A stretch of DNA of 12,409 bases from Coriobacteriales bacterium (GCA_031286975.1 JAITTM010000180.1:1-12409), one strand, 5' to 3'. Counted from the stretch's first letter, positions 1 through 7,833 are shown. A program made the numbers and translations. Notes: a model not told the origin generated them from the letters alone.

Positions 1-1315
1 CGCTTATGTCGGCGAGCTCTTCTGGCTCCTCCAAGAAGGTGAACACGCGCTCGGCAGCGGCGAGGGTCTGTTGCAGAACGCTGGAGAGTTGCGATACCTG
101 CATGATGGGCTGTTGGAAGTTGCGCATATATTGGATGAAGGCCTGGATGTCGCCTACGCCTATCGTGCCGCTGATAGTCAGGTAGGCACCCATGATGCAG
201 ATCACCACATAGCCAAAGTTACCAATGATGTTCATGATGGGCATCATCAGCCCGCTGAGGAAGTTGGAGCGCCATGCGGCGTTGTAGAGTTTTTCGTTGC
301 TCTGGTTGAACTGCTCGATGGCGGCTGCCTCGCCGTTGAAGGCCTTAACCACGATATGCGCGCCGTAGCTCTCCTCCACCATGCCGTTGACCTCGCCCAG
401 GTAGCTCTGTTGATTGGTAAAGTGCTTCTGCGACACGGAGACGATGAGTGCCACTACGCCCAGACTCACCGGGAGCGTGATCAAGGCGACGATGGTCATC
501 GCCCAGCTGATGGAGAACATCATGACCAGCACGCCGATGAGCATGGTGACGGAGGTGACGATCTGCGTGATGGATTGGTTGAGGTTCTGGTTGATGGCAT
601 CCACGTCGTTGGTGATGCGGCTCATCACGTCACCGGTGGCGACCTTGTCATAATAGGAGAAGGGCAGGCGCATGATCTTGCTGTCGATCTCTTTGCGCAG
701 GCGGTAACCGATCTTGTTGGACACGCCCGCCATGACGAATCCCTGGATGAACTGGAACAGCGAGCTCATCGCGTAGAGTCCGATGAGAAGGAGCAGCATG
801 CCGCCGATAACGTCGAAGTTCACGCCGTCACCGGTGCCGGCGATCGTCTCCATGACACCATTGAACAGCTCGGTAGTGGCGTTGCCCATGATCTTGGGCC
901 CCACTATGCCAAAGATCGTCGAGGCGATGGCGAAGATCATCACCACAACGATGGAGATCTTGTATCTGCCCAGGTAACGCAGGAGCTTTTTGAAGGTGCC
1001 CTTGAAATCCTTGGGTTTTTCGATTGTGCCCATACCTGCCCCGGGGCCGTGCTGTCGTTGCTTGGTCTGCGAGGCTTTTTTGGCTGCTGCCTTGCGGAGC
1101 TGCTCGGCGCGCGCACGTTGCGCGCGGGATTGCCGCGGCTCCTGTTGTGCCCGAGGCGCCTCGGGCGCGTCGGGCGTCACGGGCGCCTCAGCCGCGTCGG
1201 GCGCCTCAGCCGCGTCGGGCGCGTTGGGCATCACGGGCACTTCGGGCATTATGTTGGTATCGAGCGTATCGGGAAGCGTATCGGGAAGCGTATCGGAGAG
1301 CTTATCGGGCGTCAC
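1..1315 (-). CDS. ABC exporter half-transporter, second subunit (partial, C-terminus beyond left edge)
   Basis: This is the second half of a probable heterodimeric multidrug or peptide exporter. 438 residues are visible. They hold a cytoplasmic tail (about 1-118), then six predicted membrane helices of a type IV exporter fold, with the coupling-helix stretch FSYYDKVATGDVMSRITNDV and the family motif EKPKDFKGTFKKLLRYL just before helix 1. The ATPase domain lies past the edge. I chose the GTG at 1313-1315: AAGGAG sits 7 bases ahead, and it overlaps the end of the upstream exporter gene by 14 bases, so translation is probably coupled. The tail is odd. Residues 1-55 are acidic and proline-rich with LPDT and PDAAEA repeats, and residues 56-88 are rich in Arg, Gln and Lys. 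An alternative start at Met95 would remove the tail but has a much weaker ribosome site. Since the partner has a degenerate ATP site, this subunit is expected to carry the canonical catalytic residues (inference). Confidence 0.9.
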   Translation of the reverse strand, partial: MTPDKLSDTLPDTLPDTLDTNIMPEVPVMPNAPDAAEAPDAAEAPVTPDAPEAPRAQQEPRQSRAQRARAEQLRKAAAKKASQTKQRQHGPGAGMGTIEKPKDFKGTFKKLLRYLGRYKISIVVVMIFAIASTIFGIVGPKIMGNATTELFNGVMETIAGTGDGVNFDVIGGMLLLLIGLYAMSSLFQFIQGFVMAGVSNKIGYRLRKEIDSKIMRLPFSYYDKVATGDVMSRITNDVDAINQNLNQSITQIVTSVTMLIGVLVMMFSISWAMTIVALITLPVSLGVVALIVSVSQKHFTNQQSYLGEVNGMVEESYGAHIVVKAFNGEAAAIEQFNQSNEKLYNAAWRSNFLSGLMMPIMNIIGNFGYVVICIMGAYLTISGTIGVGDIQAFIQYMRNFQQPIMQVSQLSSVLQQTLAAAERVFTFLEEPEELADIS

Positions 1316-3680
1316 GTTGCAACTCCTTCTCACTCAGCTGCGAGGATGCGATCTCAAAGTATGCCTCACAGGATGCAAGCAGTTCGCGGTGTGTGCCACT
1401 GCCCACCACGCGACCCTCATCAACCACATAGATGCGGTCGGCGTCCATGATGGTGCTCACACGCTGGGCAACCACGATGAAGGTGGCATCCTTGATGTAA
1501 GCGGCCAGCGCGTGGCGCAGCGTCGCATCGGTCTTGAAGTCCAGCGCGCTGAAGCTGTCGTCAAACAGCAGAATGTCGGGGTTGACGGCGAGTGCGCGGG
1601 CAATCGAGAGGCGCTGGCGTTGTCCACCGCTCACGTTGGCACCGCCCTGGGCGACTTCTGTGTCAAACGCCTCGTCCTTCTCCTCGATGAAATCGAGCGC
1701 TTGGGCGACCTCGGCCACCTTGCGCAGCTGCTCGGGACTCAGATCCTCGTTGCCGTAGGCGATGTTGCTCTCGATGGTGCCCGCCATGAGCACGCTCTTT
1801 TGCGGCACGTAGCCGATGTGGCTGCGCAGCTCGTGCTGGGTGAGGTCGCGCACGTTGGCACCGCTGACCAGCACCTCGCCAGCGGTGGCATCATAGAAGC
1901 GGGGGATAAGGTTGATGATGGTCGACTTGCCACTGCCGGTCGAGCCGATAAAGGCGGTGGTCTGCCCCGGCTGTGCCACAAAGCTGATGTCGCTCAAGGC
2001 GTCCTCGTTGGCACCGGCATAACGGAAGCTCACATTGCGAAACTCGACGAGCCCCTTGCAACTTGCGTCGATATGCCGCGGCGCTGCGGGGTCGTTGATG
2101 CTGGGCTTGGTGTCGAGTACGTCGGCTATGCGTCCGGCGGATACCGCGGCGCGGGGAATGAAGATGAATATCATCGACACCATGAGAAAGCTCATGATGA
2201 TCTGCATGGCGTATTGCATATAGGCCATTATGTCGCCCACCTGCATCTGTGCCGCCGCCACGTTCTGCGCGCCCACCCAGATGATGAGCACCGTCAGGCC
2301 GTTCATGATGAGCATCATCACAGGCATCATGATCGCCATCGCGCGCTGCACAAAGAGGTTGGTCTTGGTGAGGTCTTGATTGGCGCCCTCAAAGCGCTTT
2401 CGCTCAAAGTCGCTGCGGCCAAAGGCGCGGATGACCATGAGCCCGTTGAGCGTCTCGCGCGCCACCAGGTTGAGGCGGTCAACCATGAGCTGGATGACCT
2501 TGAACTTGGGCATCACAACCGCCATGAGAACCAACATGATGCCGATGATCAGCACCACAGCCACGCCGATGATCCAACTCATCGACACCGATTTATCAAG
2601 CGCCATCACCACGCCGCCGATGCCCATGATGGGAGCATAGAACACCAGCCGGATGCCCATGGTGAGCAGCATCTGTATCTGTGTGATGTCGTTGGTCGAG
2701 CGCGTGATGAGCGATGCCGTGCTAAAGGTGTCAAACTCCGCGTTGCCAAAGCGCACGACCTTCTCAAAGACATCTTTGCGCAGGTTGCGCGCCCCCGCCG
2801 CCGCGATGCGCGACGACAGAAAGCTCACCAGCACGGTTGCCACACCGGACAGCAGCGTGATAAGCAGCATGTAGATGCCGATGCGGCCTATGTAGCCGAC
2901 TGCAATGGCGACCATATCGACGCCCAGATCGCGGTAGAAGCCAGCCACCAACAGGGTGCCGCTCTGCCCGCGCAGGCTCGGATCCATCGTCTTTGCCTCG
3001 CTTCGCGCGTTCTCAAGAATCGAGCTGGGGAGAAGGTCGAGTAGCGGCTGGAGCTTGTATATCTCGGCAAAGTCGAAGCTCTGGATGTCGATGGCCGAGC
3101 CGTCCTCCTGGCCGAGACCGCCCGCTATCGGCTTGTCGCCGCCCAGGCCACCCAGCGCTCGCAACATCTGTAGCTGCACGGCGAGCTCGGGCTGTGCCGC
3201 GGCCTGCTCGGCGATGGTGCTCTCAAGCGTGCCGGCGTCTTGCTGTGCCTGCACCTCGCGTAGCACGTTGACCATGGTCCAGGTTGCCGTGCCGAAGGTG
3301 GCGCTAAGGTGCTCGCGATCCTCAGCGGTCAGAGTCTCGTTCAGCGCATGGATGCCTGCGTCCTTGGCCGCGGGATAGGTGTCGCTATAGGGTTTGTTGT
3401 CGTTATTGACATCCTTGTCGCTGCCGCTTACCAGATGGTAGTTCTTCTCCATAAAGGCCTTATCATCATCGTCCATGAAGGCCTGTATAAAGCTGTAGCC
3501 GTCCTGGCTGATTGCATACGGGACATCCTCCTCGATGCCGCCCCGCTGGATGCCCACGTTGACGATGCTACTCATGAGGTTGGGCAGATTGAGCTCGCAG
3601 ATCGCTTGGATGAACAGCATGACAACCGCCAAAAGCAAACCGAAGACAAACGGTTTAAGGTAGCGCATGAGTCGTAGCAT
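1302..3680 (-). CDS. ABC exporter half-transporter with degenerate ATP site and large extracellular insert
   Basis: A 792-residue fused permease-ATPase that probably pairs with the next gene as a heterodimeric exporter in the cell membrane. The start is the ATG at 3678-3680, with AAGGGGA 8 bases upstream; an in-frame TTG at 3797 adds 39 residues unlike the family. Helix 1 covers about residues 10-30. A soluble insert of roughly 200 residues (about 45-255) precedes helix 2. The remaining helices run to about 510. The ATPase domain shows Walker A GSTGSGKST (579-587), Q-loop Gln627, signature VSGGQ (683-687) and Walker B ILLFD ending at Asp707. The residue after Walker B is Asp708 instead of the catalytic Glu, and the switch His is Gln739 (VVAQRVSTI). 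This pair of changes is typical of the non-catalytic site in heterodimers such as TM287/288. A long helix 1-2 insert is known from BmrCD. Substrate is unknown; no regulator gene is adjacent. Confidence 0.93.
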   Translation of the reverse strand: MLRLMRYLKPFVFGLLLAVVMLFIQAICELNLPNLMSSIVNVGIQRGGIEEDVPYAISQDGYSFIQAFMDDDDKAFMEKNYHLVSGSDKDVNNDNKPYSDTYPAAKDAGIHALNETLTAEDREHLSATFGTATWTMVNVLREVQAQQDAGTLESTIAEQAAAQPELAVQLQMLRALGGLGGDKPIAGGLGQEDGSAIDIQSFDFAEIYKLQPLLDLLPSSILENARSEAKTMDPSLRGQSGTLLVAGFYRDLGVDMVAIAVGYIGRIGIYMLLITLLSGVATVLVSFLSSRIAAAGARNLRKDVFEKVVRFGNAEFDTFSTASLITRSTNDITQIQMLLTMGIRLVFYAPIMGIGGVVMALDKSVSMSWIIGVAVVLIIGIMLVLMAVVMPKFKVIQLMVDRLNLVARETLNGLMVIRAFGRSDFERKRFEGANQDLTKTNLFVQRAMAIMMPVMMLIMNGLTVLIIWVGAQNVAAAQMQVGDIMAYMQYAMQIIMSFLMVSMIFIFIPRAAVSAGRIADVLDTKPSINDPAAPRHIDASCKGLVEFRNVSFRYAGANEDALSDISFVAQPGQTTAFIGSTGSGKSTIINLIPRFYDATAGEVLVSGANVRDLTQHELRSHIGYVPQKSVLMAGTIESNIAYGNEDLSPEQLRKVAEVAQALDFIEEKDEAFDTEVAQGGANVSGGQRQRLSIARALAVNPDILLFDDSFSALDFKTDATLRHALAAYIKDATFIVVAQRVSTIMDADRIYVVDEGRVVGSGTHRELLASCEAYFEIASSQLSEKELQRDAR

Positions 3681-3945
3681 TGAGGTGTTCCCCTTCGATT
3701 GAGACGCGCCCTTTGCGTCGAAACGCCAAGCAGGCACCAGTACGTGCAGAGTGGAAGTATGAAAGACCCACCCACACGAAGCAAGCCATGTTGCCAAGGT
3801 GTTTGATTAGCTGCCCGAATTGGCTGTCCAAATCAGCGGTGACCAATGAACAGCGTTCTGTTCGCAGGCAATCCTGTGCAACCGCAGAGAGCCTCGCATA
3901 TGGTCGCATTGCTGGCCAGAGCGTTGCGGCTGCCGAGCCTGCAGA
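3681..3945. other. intergenic gap between putP and the exporter pair
   Basis: 265 bases with no convincing gene. It presumably holds the promoter of the exporter pair, but I could not find a good -35/-10 pair. The one visible element is a 16-base inverted repeat, GAACAG-CGTT-CTGTTC (3848-3863), about 170 bases upstream of the exporter start. It could be an operator or chance. Short frames here on the minus strand resemble no family I recognise. Confidence 0.4.
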
Positions 3946-5511
3946 TTAGACCTCAAGCTCCATATAGTGGTCAAACTCGTCAAGAACCGCTTGTGCGGGG
4001 GGTTTGGTGAGCAGGCTCACGGCAACCATCGCAACCAGGCCTACAACAAAGGCCGGCAGCAGTTCATAGATGCTCCAGATGCCGCCAAGGGGCTTGATGA
4101 GTTCATGCCAGATAAAGACAGTGGCGCCGCCGCACACCATGCCGGCAAGTGCTCCGGGGAGGTTCAGGCGCCGCCAGAACAACGACAGCAGCACCAGCGG
4201 TCCAAAGGTTGCGCCAAAGCCAGCCCAGGCATACGAAACCACCCTGAAGATCGAGGAACTCTCGTCGGCGGCGATCACGATACCAAAGATGAGGATGACC
4301 ACCAGGGTAACACGTCCCACCCACATGATCTGTTTGTCGGTGGCATCGCGCTTGAGCAGCCCCTTAAAGATGTTCTGGGCGATGGCTGACGACGCGATAA
4401 GCATGTAGGAGTCGCTCGAACTCATGGTAGCCGCCAGGATGCCGGCCAACATGATGCCGGCGAGAAACGCGGGCATCAGGTACTTGGAGAGCTCGATAAA
4501 GACGCTCTCAGCCGAGCTGCCGGTAAGCAGCAGGTCAGGAAAGAGCGCGCGACCGACAAGCCCTATGGCAACAGCGGCAAACAGCGAGATGAGGCACCAG
4601 GTGATGGCGATGCGCCGTGATGATTTGATCTCCTTGGTTGAGCGGATCGCCATGAAGCGCAGCAGCACCTGCGGCATGCCAAAATACCCAAGGCCCCAGG
4701 CCAGCGTGCTGAGGATGACGATGAAGCCGTAGTCGCTGGGGGTATCCCAGAGGGGGGCACCCGCCGCCGAGAGTTGCTGTATGCCGTCAGCGTTAACCAG
4801 TGGTGTCGCCGACTGCACAAGGGAGCCAAACCCGGGCACCCCCTGGATAAAGCTCACGACATTCTCGATACCACCCACGGCGATCACGCTGCCAATGCAA
4901 ACGATTATCAGGGCGATAACCATCACAACGGCTTGGATAAGGTCACTCACGCTCTCAGCCAGAAATCCGCCCAGAAGCGTGTAGACAAAGACGAACACGC
5001 CGCCTATCACCATCATAAGAACGTAATCCCAGCCAAAAAGCGTATTGAGCAGTTTACCGGTGGTTACAAAACAGCTCCCCACATAGATCGCAAAGAACAC
5101 GAGGATAAACAGTGCTGCGACTGTCATGAGGATGCGCTTGGTGTCATGAAAACGGTTGGAAAAGTAGTCAGGCAGCGTGATGGCATTACCCGCGACCTGC
5201 GAGTACTTGCGCAGTCGCTTGGCAACGATCAGCCAGTTGAGGTAGGTACCGGCGGCCAAACCGATGGCGGTCCAGACGGCCTCGCTGGCACCGGTAAAAT
5301 AAGCGACACCGGGCAGACCCATCAAAAGCCAGCCGCTCATATCGGAGGCCTCAGCGCTTAACGCTGCGACCCAAGGTCCCAGGCGGCGTCCTCCCAAGAA
5401 GAAATCCTCCGTCGAGGCATGCGAACGTCGCGCATAGATAAAGCTCACAGAAAGGATGACGGCGATGTAGATGACCATCGCCACGATGATAAGGATGTCG
5501 CTCATTTGCAT
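3946..5511 (-). CDS. putP: sodium/proline symporter PutP
   Basis: A 521-residue member of the sodium:solute symporter family (E. coli PutP is about 502). It imports proline with sodium across the cell membrane, for nutrition or osmotic adjustment. About 13 hydrophobic segments are visible. The diagnostic stretch ASDMSGWLLMGLPG places Asp57, Ser59 and Gly60 where E. coli PutP has its sodium-site residues Asp55, Ser57 and Gly58. A Ser-rich TM9-like segment (ATMSSSDSYMLIASSAI) also fits the family. I start it at the ATG 5509-5511 (MQMSD), with GAGGGG 4 bases ahead. A second ATG two codons later is nearly as good, with 10-base spacing. The open frame extends 66 codons further upstream, but that part is basic, low in hydrophobicity and unlike PutP. 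The gene is divergent from the aminotransferase and 265 bases upstream of the exporter pair. I see no clear terminator in that gap, so read-through is possible. Confidence 0.93.
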   Translation of the reverse strand: MQMSDILIIVAMVIYIAVILSVSFIYARRSHASTEDFFLGGRRLGPWVAALSAEASDMSGWLLMGLPGVAYFTGASEAVWTAIGLAAGTYLNWLIVAKRLRKYSQVAGNAITLPDYFSNRFHDTKRILMTVAALFILVFFAIYVGSCFVTTGKLLNTLFGWDYVLMMVIGGVFVFVYTLLGGFLAESVSDLIQAVVMVIALIIVCIGSVIAVGGIENVVSFIQGVPGFGSLVQSATPLVNADGIQQLSAAGAPLWDTPSDYGFIVILSTLAWGLGYFGMPQVLLRFMAIRSTKEIKSSRRIAITWCLISLFAAVAIGLVGRALFPDLLLTGSSAESVFIELSKYLMPAFLAGIMLAGILAATMSSSDSYMLIASSAIAQNIFKGLLKRDATDKQIMWVGRVTLVVILIFGIVIAADESSSIFRVVSYAWAGFGATFGPLVLLSLFWRRLNLPGALAGMVCGGATVFIWHELIKPLGGIWSIYELLPAFVVGLVAMVAVSLLTKPPAQAVLDEFDHYMELEV

Positions 5512-5773
5512 GATTCCCCTCGTTTCTCTTCGTGTCCTTGTGCGCAGACTGCAGAAAGGCTGACAGAAGCGCCTGACAGGGTTGGCGGAGCCATCGCGGC
5601 CTCTTTTTGCCCGGCTCTCGCCCGGCACTTGCCCTATCCTCGCCCTGCTCTTGTCCTTGCCTTGCCACGCGTGCCTCAACCGTGCCGTACCCGTGTCCTG
5701 TCGCTGCATTATAAGGGAACTTGGGCTATCATAGTGCCTGGACTGATTGGAATAACGTCAAGGAGCAGAAACG
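5512..5773. promoter_or_regulatory. divergent control region of putP and the aminotransferase gene
   Basis: 262 bases between divergent genes. On the minus strand a perfect TATAAT (5713-5708) could be the -10 box of putP, giving a leader of about 190 bases; no good -35 box is seen. On the plus strand TATCAT (5727-5732) is a weak -10 candidate for the aminotransferase. The stretch 5610-5670 is strongly pyrimidine-rich on the plus strand with repeats of GCCCGGC and CTTGCC. Two copies of CTGACAG lie near 5560-5579. I saw no terminator hairpin or riboswitch. Confidence 0.3.
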
Positions 5774-7057
5774 ATGACTTACGCGGAGAAGAGCAGGCAT
5801 CAACTGCAAGATGAGCTCGATATTCTCACTGGCGAGTACGCACGTTGGCAGGCGCGCGGTCTTGCGCTCAACATGGCGCGCGGCAAGCCGGCACCAGCGG
5901 CACTTGACCTCTCCCGCGATCTGCTCGATGCGCTGCCAGGCGACGGGGCGATGACCGACGCCGCGGGCAACGACCTGCGCAATTACGGGCTACTCACCGG
6001 CCTCGACGAGGCCAAGGAGCTCATGGGGCAGATCATGGGCGTGCCCGCCGCCAACGTCATCGTGCTGGGCAACTCGAGCCTCAACATCATGTATGACACC
6101 GTTTCGCGCTCCGTGACGCATGGCGTGCTGGGCTTCACGCCCTGGGCAAAGCTCGACAAGGTCAAGTTTCTCTGCCCGGCACCTGGCTATGACCGTCATT
6201 TTGCGATAACGCAGCACTTTGGTATCCAGAACATCGTCGTTCCCATGACGCCCCAGGGTCCCGACATGACCGTGGTCGAGCACTACGTCAACACCGACCC
6301 GGCAGTCAAGGGCATCTGGTGTGTGCCCAAATACTCCAACCCCCAGGGCATCACCTACTCCGCGAAGACCGTGCGTCGCTTTGCCTCGCTGCGCCCTGCC
6401 GCTGGTGACTTTCGTATCTACTGGGATAACGCCTACGCCGTACATGACCTTGCGGAGAAGGGCGACCAACTGGCCGATCTCAAGCACGCCGCTGACGCAG
6501 CGGGCAACCCCGACCTCTACTATATGTTTGCCTCGACCTCAAAGATCACCTTTGCTGGCTCCGGCATCGCGGCTGTGGCAAGCTCGGCAGCCAACCTCGC
6601 CGAGCTGCAGAACACCCTGTTCTACCAAACCATTGGTGCGGATAAGATCAACCAGATGCGACACGTCCACTATCTGAAGGATATTGAAGGCGTTGCCGCG
6701 CAGATGCGCAGGTTGGCTGCTGTGATCGCCCCTAAATTCGACGCCGTTCTCAAGACGCTGGATGCGGGCTTGGGAGGTCTGGGCATCAGTAGCTGGACAA
6801 AGCCCAACGGCGGCTATTTTATCTCGTTTGACGGTTTGCCCGGCACGGCAAAACGCATCGTGACCTTGGCAAAGGAGGCGGGCGTTACGCTTACCAGCGC
6901 GGGCGCCACCTATCCCTATGGCAAAGACCCGCAGGATGCCAACATAAGGATTGCGCCCACGTATCCATCTGTTGACGAATTGGCACTGGCCAGCGAGCTC
7001 TTCGTCGTCTGCGTTAAAATCGCCAGTATCGAGCTGTTATTGGCGGATAAGTCGTAA
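5774..7057 (+). CDS. PLP-dependent aminotransferase, MocR-type aspartate aminotransferase group
   Basis: A 427-residue fold type I aminotransferase that should move an amino group between an amino acid (aspartate or a similar one) and a 2-oxo acid in the cytoplasm. The sequence belongs to the family Pfam calls Aminotran_MocR, which includes aspartate aminotransferases from Corynebacterium-like bacteria. Visible features are the N-terminal LNMARGKPAPAALDLS, the substrate and cofactor stretch YSNPQG (Asn189), YWDNAYAVH with the cofactor-binding Asp218, the Schiff-base lysine in STSKITFAGSGI (Lys257), and NIRIAPTYPS with Arg392, the likely carboxylate-binding arginine. Length and ends match the family. 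The ATG has AAGGAG 8 bases upstream. It stands divergent from putP and just ahead of a holin-family gene. The exact substrate cannot be read from sequence. Confidence 0.92.
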   Translation: MTYAEKSRHQLQDELDILTGEYARWQARGLALNMARGKPAPAALDLSRDLLDALPGDGAMTDAAGNDLRNYGLLTGLDEAKELMGQIMGVPAANVIVLGNSSLNIMYDTVSRSVTHGVLGFTPWAKLDKVKFLCPAPGYDRHFAITQHFGIQNIVVPMTPQGPDMTVVEHYVNTDPAVKGIWCVPKYSNPQGITYSAKTVRRFASLRPAAGDFRIYWDNAYAVHDLAEKGDQLADLKHAADAAGNPDLYYMFASTSKITFAGSGIAAVASSAANLAELQNTLFYQTIGADKINQMRHVHYLKDIEGVAAQMRRLAAVIAPKFDAVLKTLDAGLGGLGISSWTKPNGGYFISFDGLPGTAKRIVTLAKEAGVTLTSAGATYPYGKDPQDANIRIAPTYPSVDELALASELFVVCVKIASIELLLADKS

Positions 7058-7080
7058 AGGCGACCACCGGTCGCCTTTAC
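7054..7080 (+). terminator. 12-bp stem-loop overlapping the aminotransferase stop codon
   Basis: A perfect 12-bp inverted repeat, GTAAAGGCGACC (7054-7065) and GGTCGCCTTTAC (7069-7080), with a 3-base loop. The TAA stop codon (7055-7057) lies in the left arm. There is an A-run in one arm and a T-run in the other, but no U tract after it, and the next gene's ribosome site (GGGAGG) follows 10 bases on. It may act as a weak bidirectional terminator or as a 3'-end stabiliser that separates expression of the two genes. Confidence 0.55.
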
Positions 7081-7099
7081 CGCAGAATCGGGAGGCACC

Positions 7100-7474
7100 A
7101 TGAAAGCGATCGTAACCTGGCTCATCACCGCTGTAGCGGTTGCGGCGGCGGTCTGGTTGATACCGGGTATCGACATCCTGGGGGCAAACGCGACGCTCTC
7201 TATTGCCATCCTCGCGGTGATACTCGCCTTTCTTAACGCCTTTATCAAGCCTGTTTTGCAGCTTATCTCGCTGCCCATCACCTTTATCACGCTGGGCATC
7301 TTTGCACTCGTCATCAACACGATCGTGCTCTACATCGCGGCTTGGGCGGGCAACGGTCTGTTTAACACCGGGTTTCTCATCGAAGGTTTTTGGAGTGCCT
7401 TGCTTGCCTCCATTGTCATCAGCCTGGTAAGCGCCATCTTGGGTGCCATTACCGGCGTTAAGGATAAGCGCTAG
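7100..7474 (+). CDS. phage holin family (Mycobacterial 4 TMS) membrane protein
   Basis: A 124-residue, very hydrophobic protein with about four membrane helices (roughly 3-22, 27-50, 56-80 and 90-115). The pattern WLIPGIDI, then FLNAFIKPVLQLISLPITFITLGIF, is characteristic of the widespread 'phage holin family, Pfam 04020' proteins; shown here only as a family match, since most members are chromosomal and not true holins. Function is unknown; roles in envelope stress or membrane integrity have been proposed for relatives. The ATG follows GGGAGG by 4 bases. The C-terminus ends in KDKR and the TAG stop (7472-7474) lies inside the left 5-bp repeat of an inserted MITE-like element, so the native stop and terminator may have been displaced. 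Confidence 0.85.
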   Translation: MKAIVTWLITAVAVAAAVWLIPGIDILGANATLSIAILAVILAFLNAFIKPVLQLISLPITFITLGIFALVINTIVLYIAAWAGNGLFNTGFLIEGFWSALLASIVISLVSAILGAITGVKDKR

Positions 7475-7632
7475 TGCTCTGTTAAGTCATAAACTTCAGT
7501 AACCGACGGTCTTTTATTGCGCCATACGGCGTTAGGATTCCCTCTCCGTACGGCCAGTACGCAGAGGGACTCCTGCCTTGTCTGGCACAAAAAATCCTCG
7601 CCGCTTACAAGAAGTTTATGACTTAACAGAGC
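7475..7632. mobile_element. MITE-like element, 158 bp, with terminal inverted repeats
   Basis: The ends form a 21-bp perfect inverted repeat starting GCTCTGTTAAGTCATAAAC (left, 7476-7496; right complement, 7612-7632). Both ends are flanked by GCTAG (7470-7474 and 7633-7637), which looks like a 5-bp target-site duplication. The interior codes for nothing. It holds two smaller hairpins: CGCC/GGCG (7520-7531), and CCCTCT plus GTAC pairing with GTAC plus AGAGGG (7540-7568). With no transposase inside, it would need one in trans. I cannot match the ends to a named IS family. As RNA the whole element would fold into one long stem, so it may also serve as a terminator or stabiliser for the holin-family mRNA. 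Confidence 0.6.
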
Positions 7633-7646
7633 GCTAGCAGAGCGCT
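7627..7646. repeat. 9-bp direct repeat at the right end of the MITE-like element
   Basis: CAGAGCGCT occurs at 7627-7635 and again at 7638-7646. The first copy spans the element's right terminus, so the second may be a relic of an earlier insertion end or simply chance. Confidence 0.4.
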
Positions 7647-7692
7647 GCTCTTTAGCGGGGTCTGCCCTCAAGGTTTATCACGGGAGAATCAA

Positions 7693-7731
7693 AAAACAGT
7701 CCGGGCCACTAAGGAACCTCCGGACTGTTTT
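7693..7731 (-). terminator. intrinsic terminator, stronger in minus direction
   Basis: A 12-bp stem (7693-7704 with 7720-7731) and 15-base loop. On the minus strand the stem runs into TTTTTT; on the plus strand it ends in TTTT. It could therefore stop transcription from both sides, but fits the minus-strand small RNA candidate best. Confidence 0.7.
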
Positions 7732-7738
7732 GTGCGGT

Positions 7739-7804
7739 TCCGAATCCTTAAGGTGTGACTGCGCTTCAGGGGCGTTGAGGACAGTCACACCTTAAGGTTT
7801 CGGA
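7739..7804. repeat. long inverted repeat, 23-base arms
   Basis: Arms 7739-7761 and 7782-7804 match at 22 of 23 positions, including an uninterrupted 16 bp (CCTTAAGGTGTGACTG). The loop is 20 bases. It is too long and GC-balanced for a normal terminator and has no U-tract of its own. It is the core of the small RNA candidate, or a REP-like element. Confidence 0.8.
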
Positions 7805-7833
7805 GATACGAGCGTTGAACTGCTTTCAACGTA

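Larger units (their letters stand above)
7691..7833 (-). ncRNA. candidate structured small RNA with its own terminator
   Basis: Read on the minus strand, three hairpins stand in a row without any open frame: CGTTGAA/TTCAACG (7831-7813); a long one with 23-base arms and one mismatch around CCTTAAGGTGTGACTG (7804-7739, 20-base loop); and a 12-bp terminator stem around CAGTCCGG (7731-7693) followed by TTTTTT (7696-7691). A possible promoter, TTGACT (7868-7863), 17 bases, TTTAGG (7845-7840), would start the RNA just before the first hairpin; its -10 box is weak. The transcript would be about 143 bases. No minus-strand gene follows, so it does not look like a leader. It matches no RNA family I can recall. 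It could instead be a remnant attenuator or another repetitive element. Confidence 0.4.

Noticed and set aside
71..3044. Long plus-strand open frames opposite the exporter genes, rich in His, Asp and Arg
   Set aside because: They mirror the minus-strand exporter coding sequence, have biased composition typical of antisense shadows, no ribosome sites and no family motifs.
3655..3909. Minus-strand 84-codon frame upstream of the exporter, considered as a MarR regulator remnant (DLDSQFGQLIKHLG)
   Set aside because: Only a dozen residues look suggestive; no winged-helix motif follows, there is no ribosome site, and the frame overlaps the real exporter start.
7100..7474. Holin-family gene taken as a sign of a prophage
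   Set aside because: The family is mostly chromosomal despite its name; no other phage genes are present.
7691..7745. T-box-like core (GGAACCGC followed by a GTCCGG terminator) on the minus strand
   Set aside because: The resemblance is short, the specifier Stem I is absent, and no minus-strand synthetase or amino-acid gene follows.
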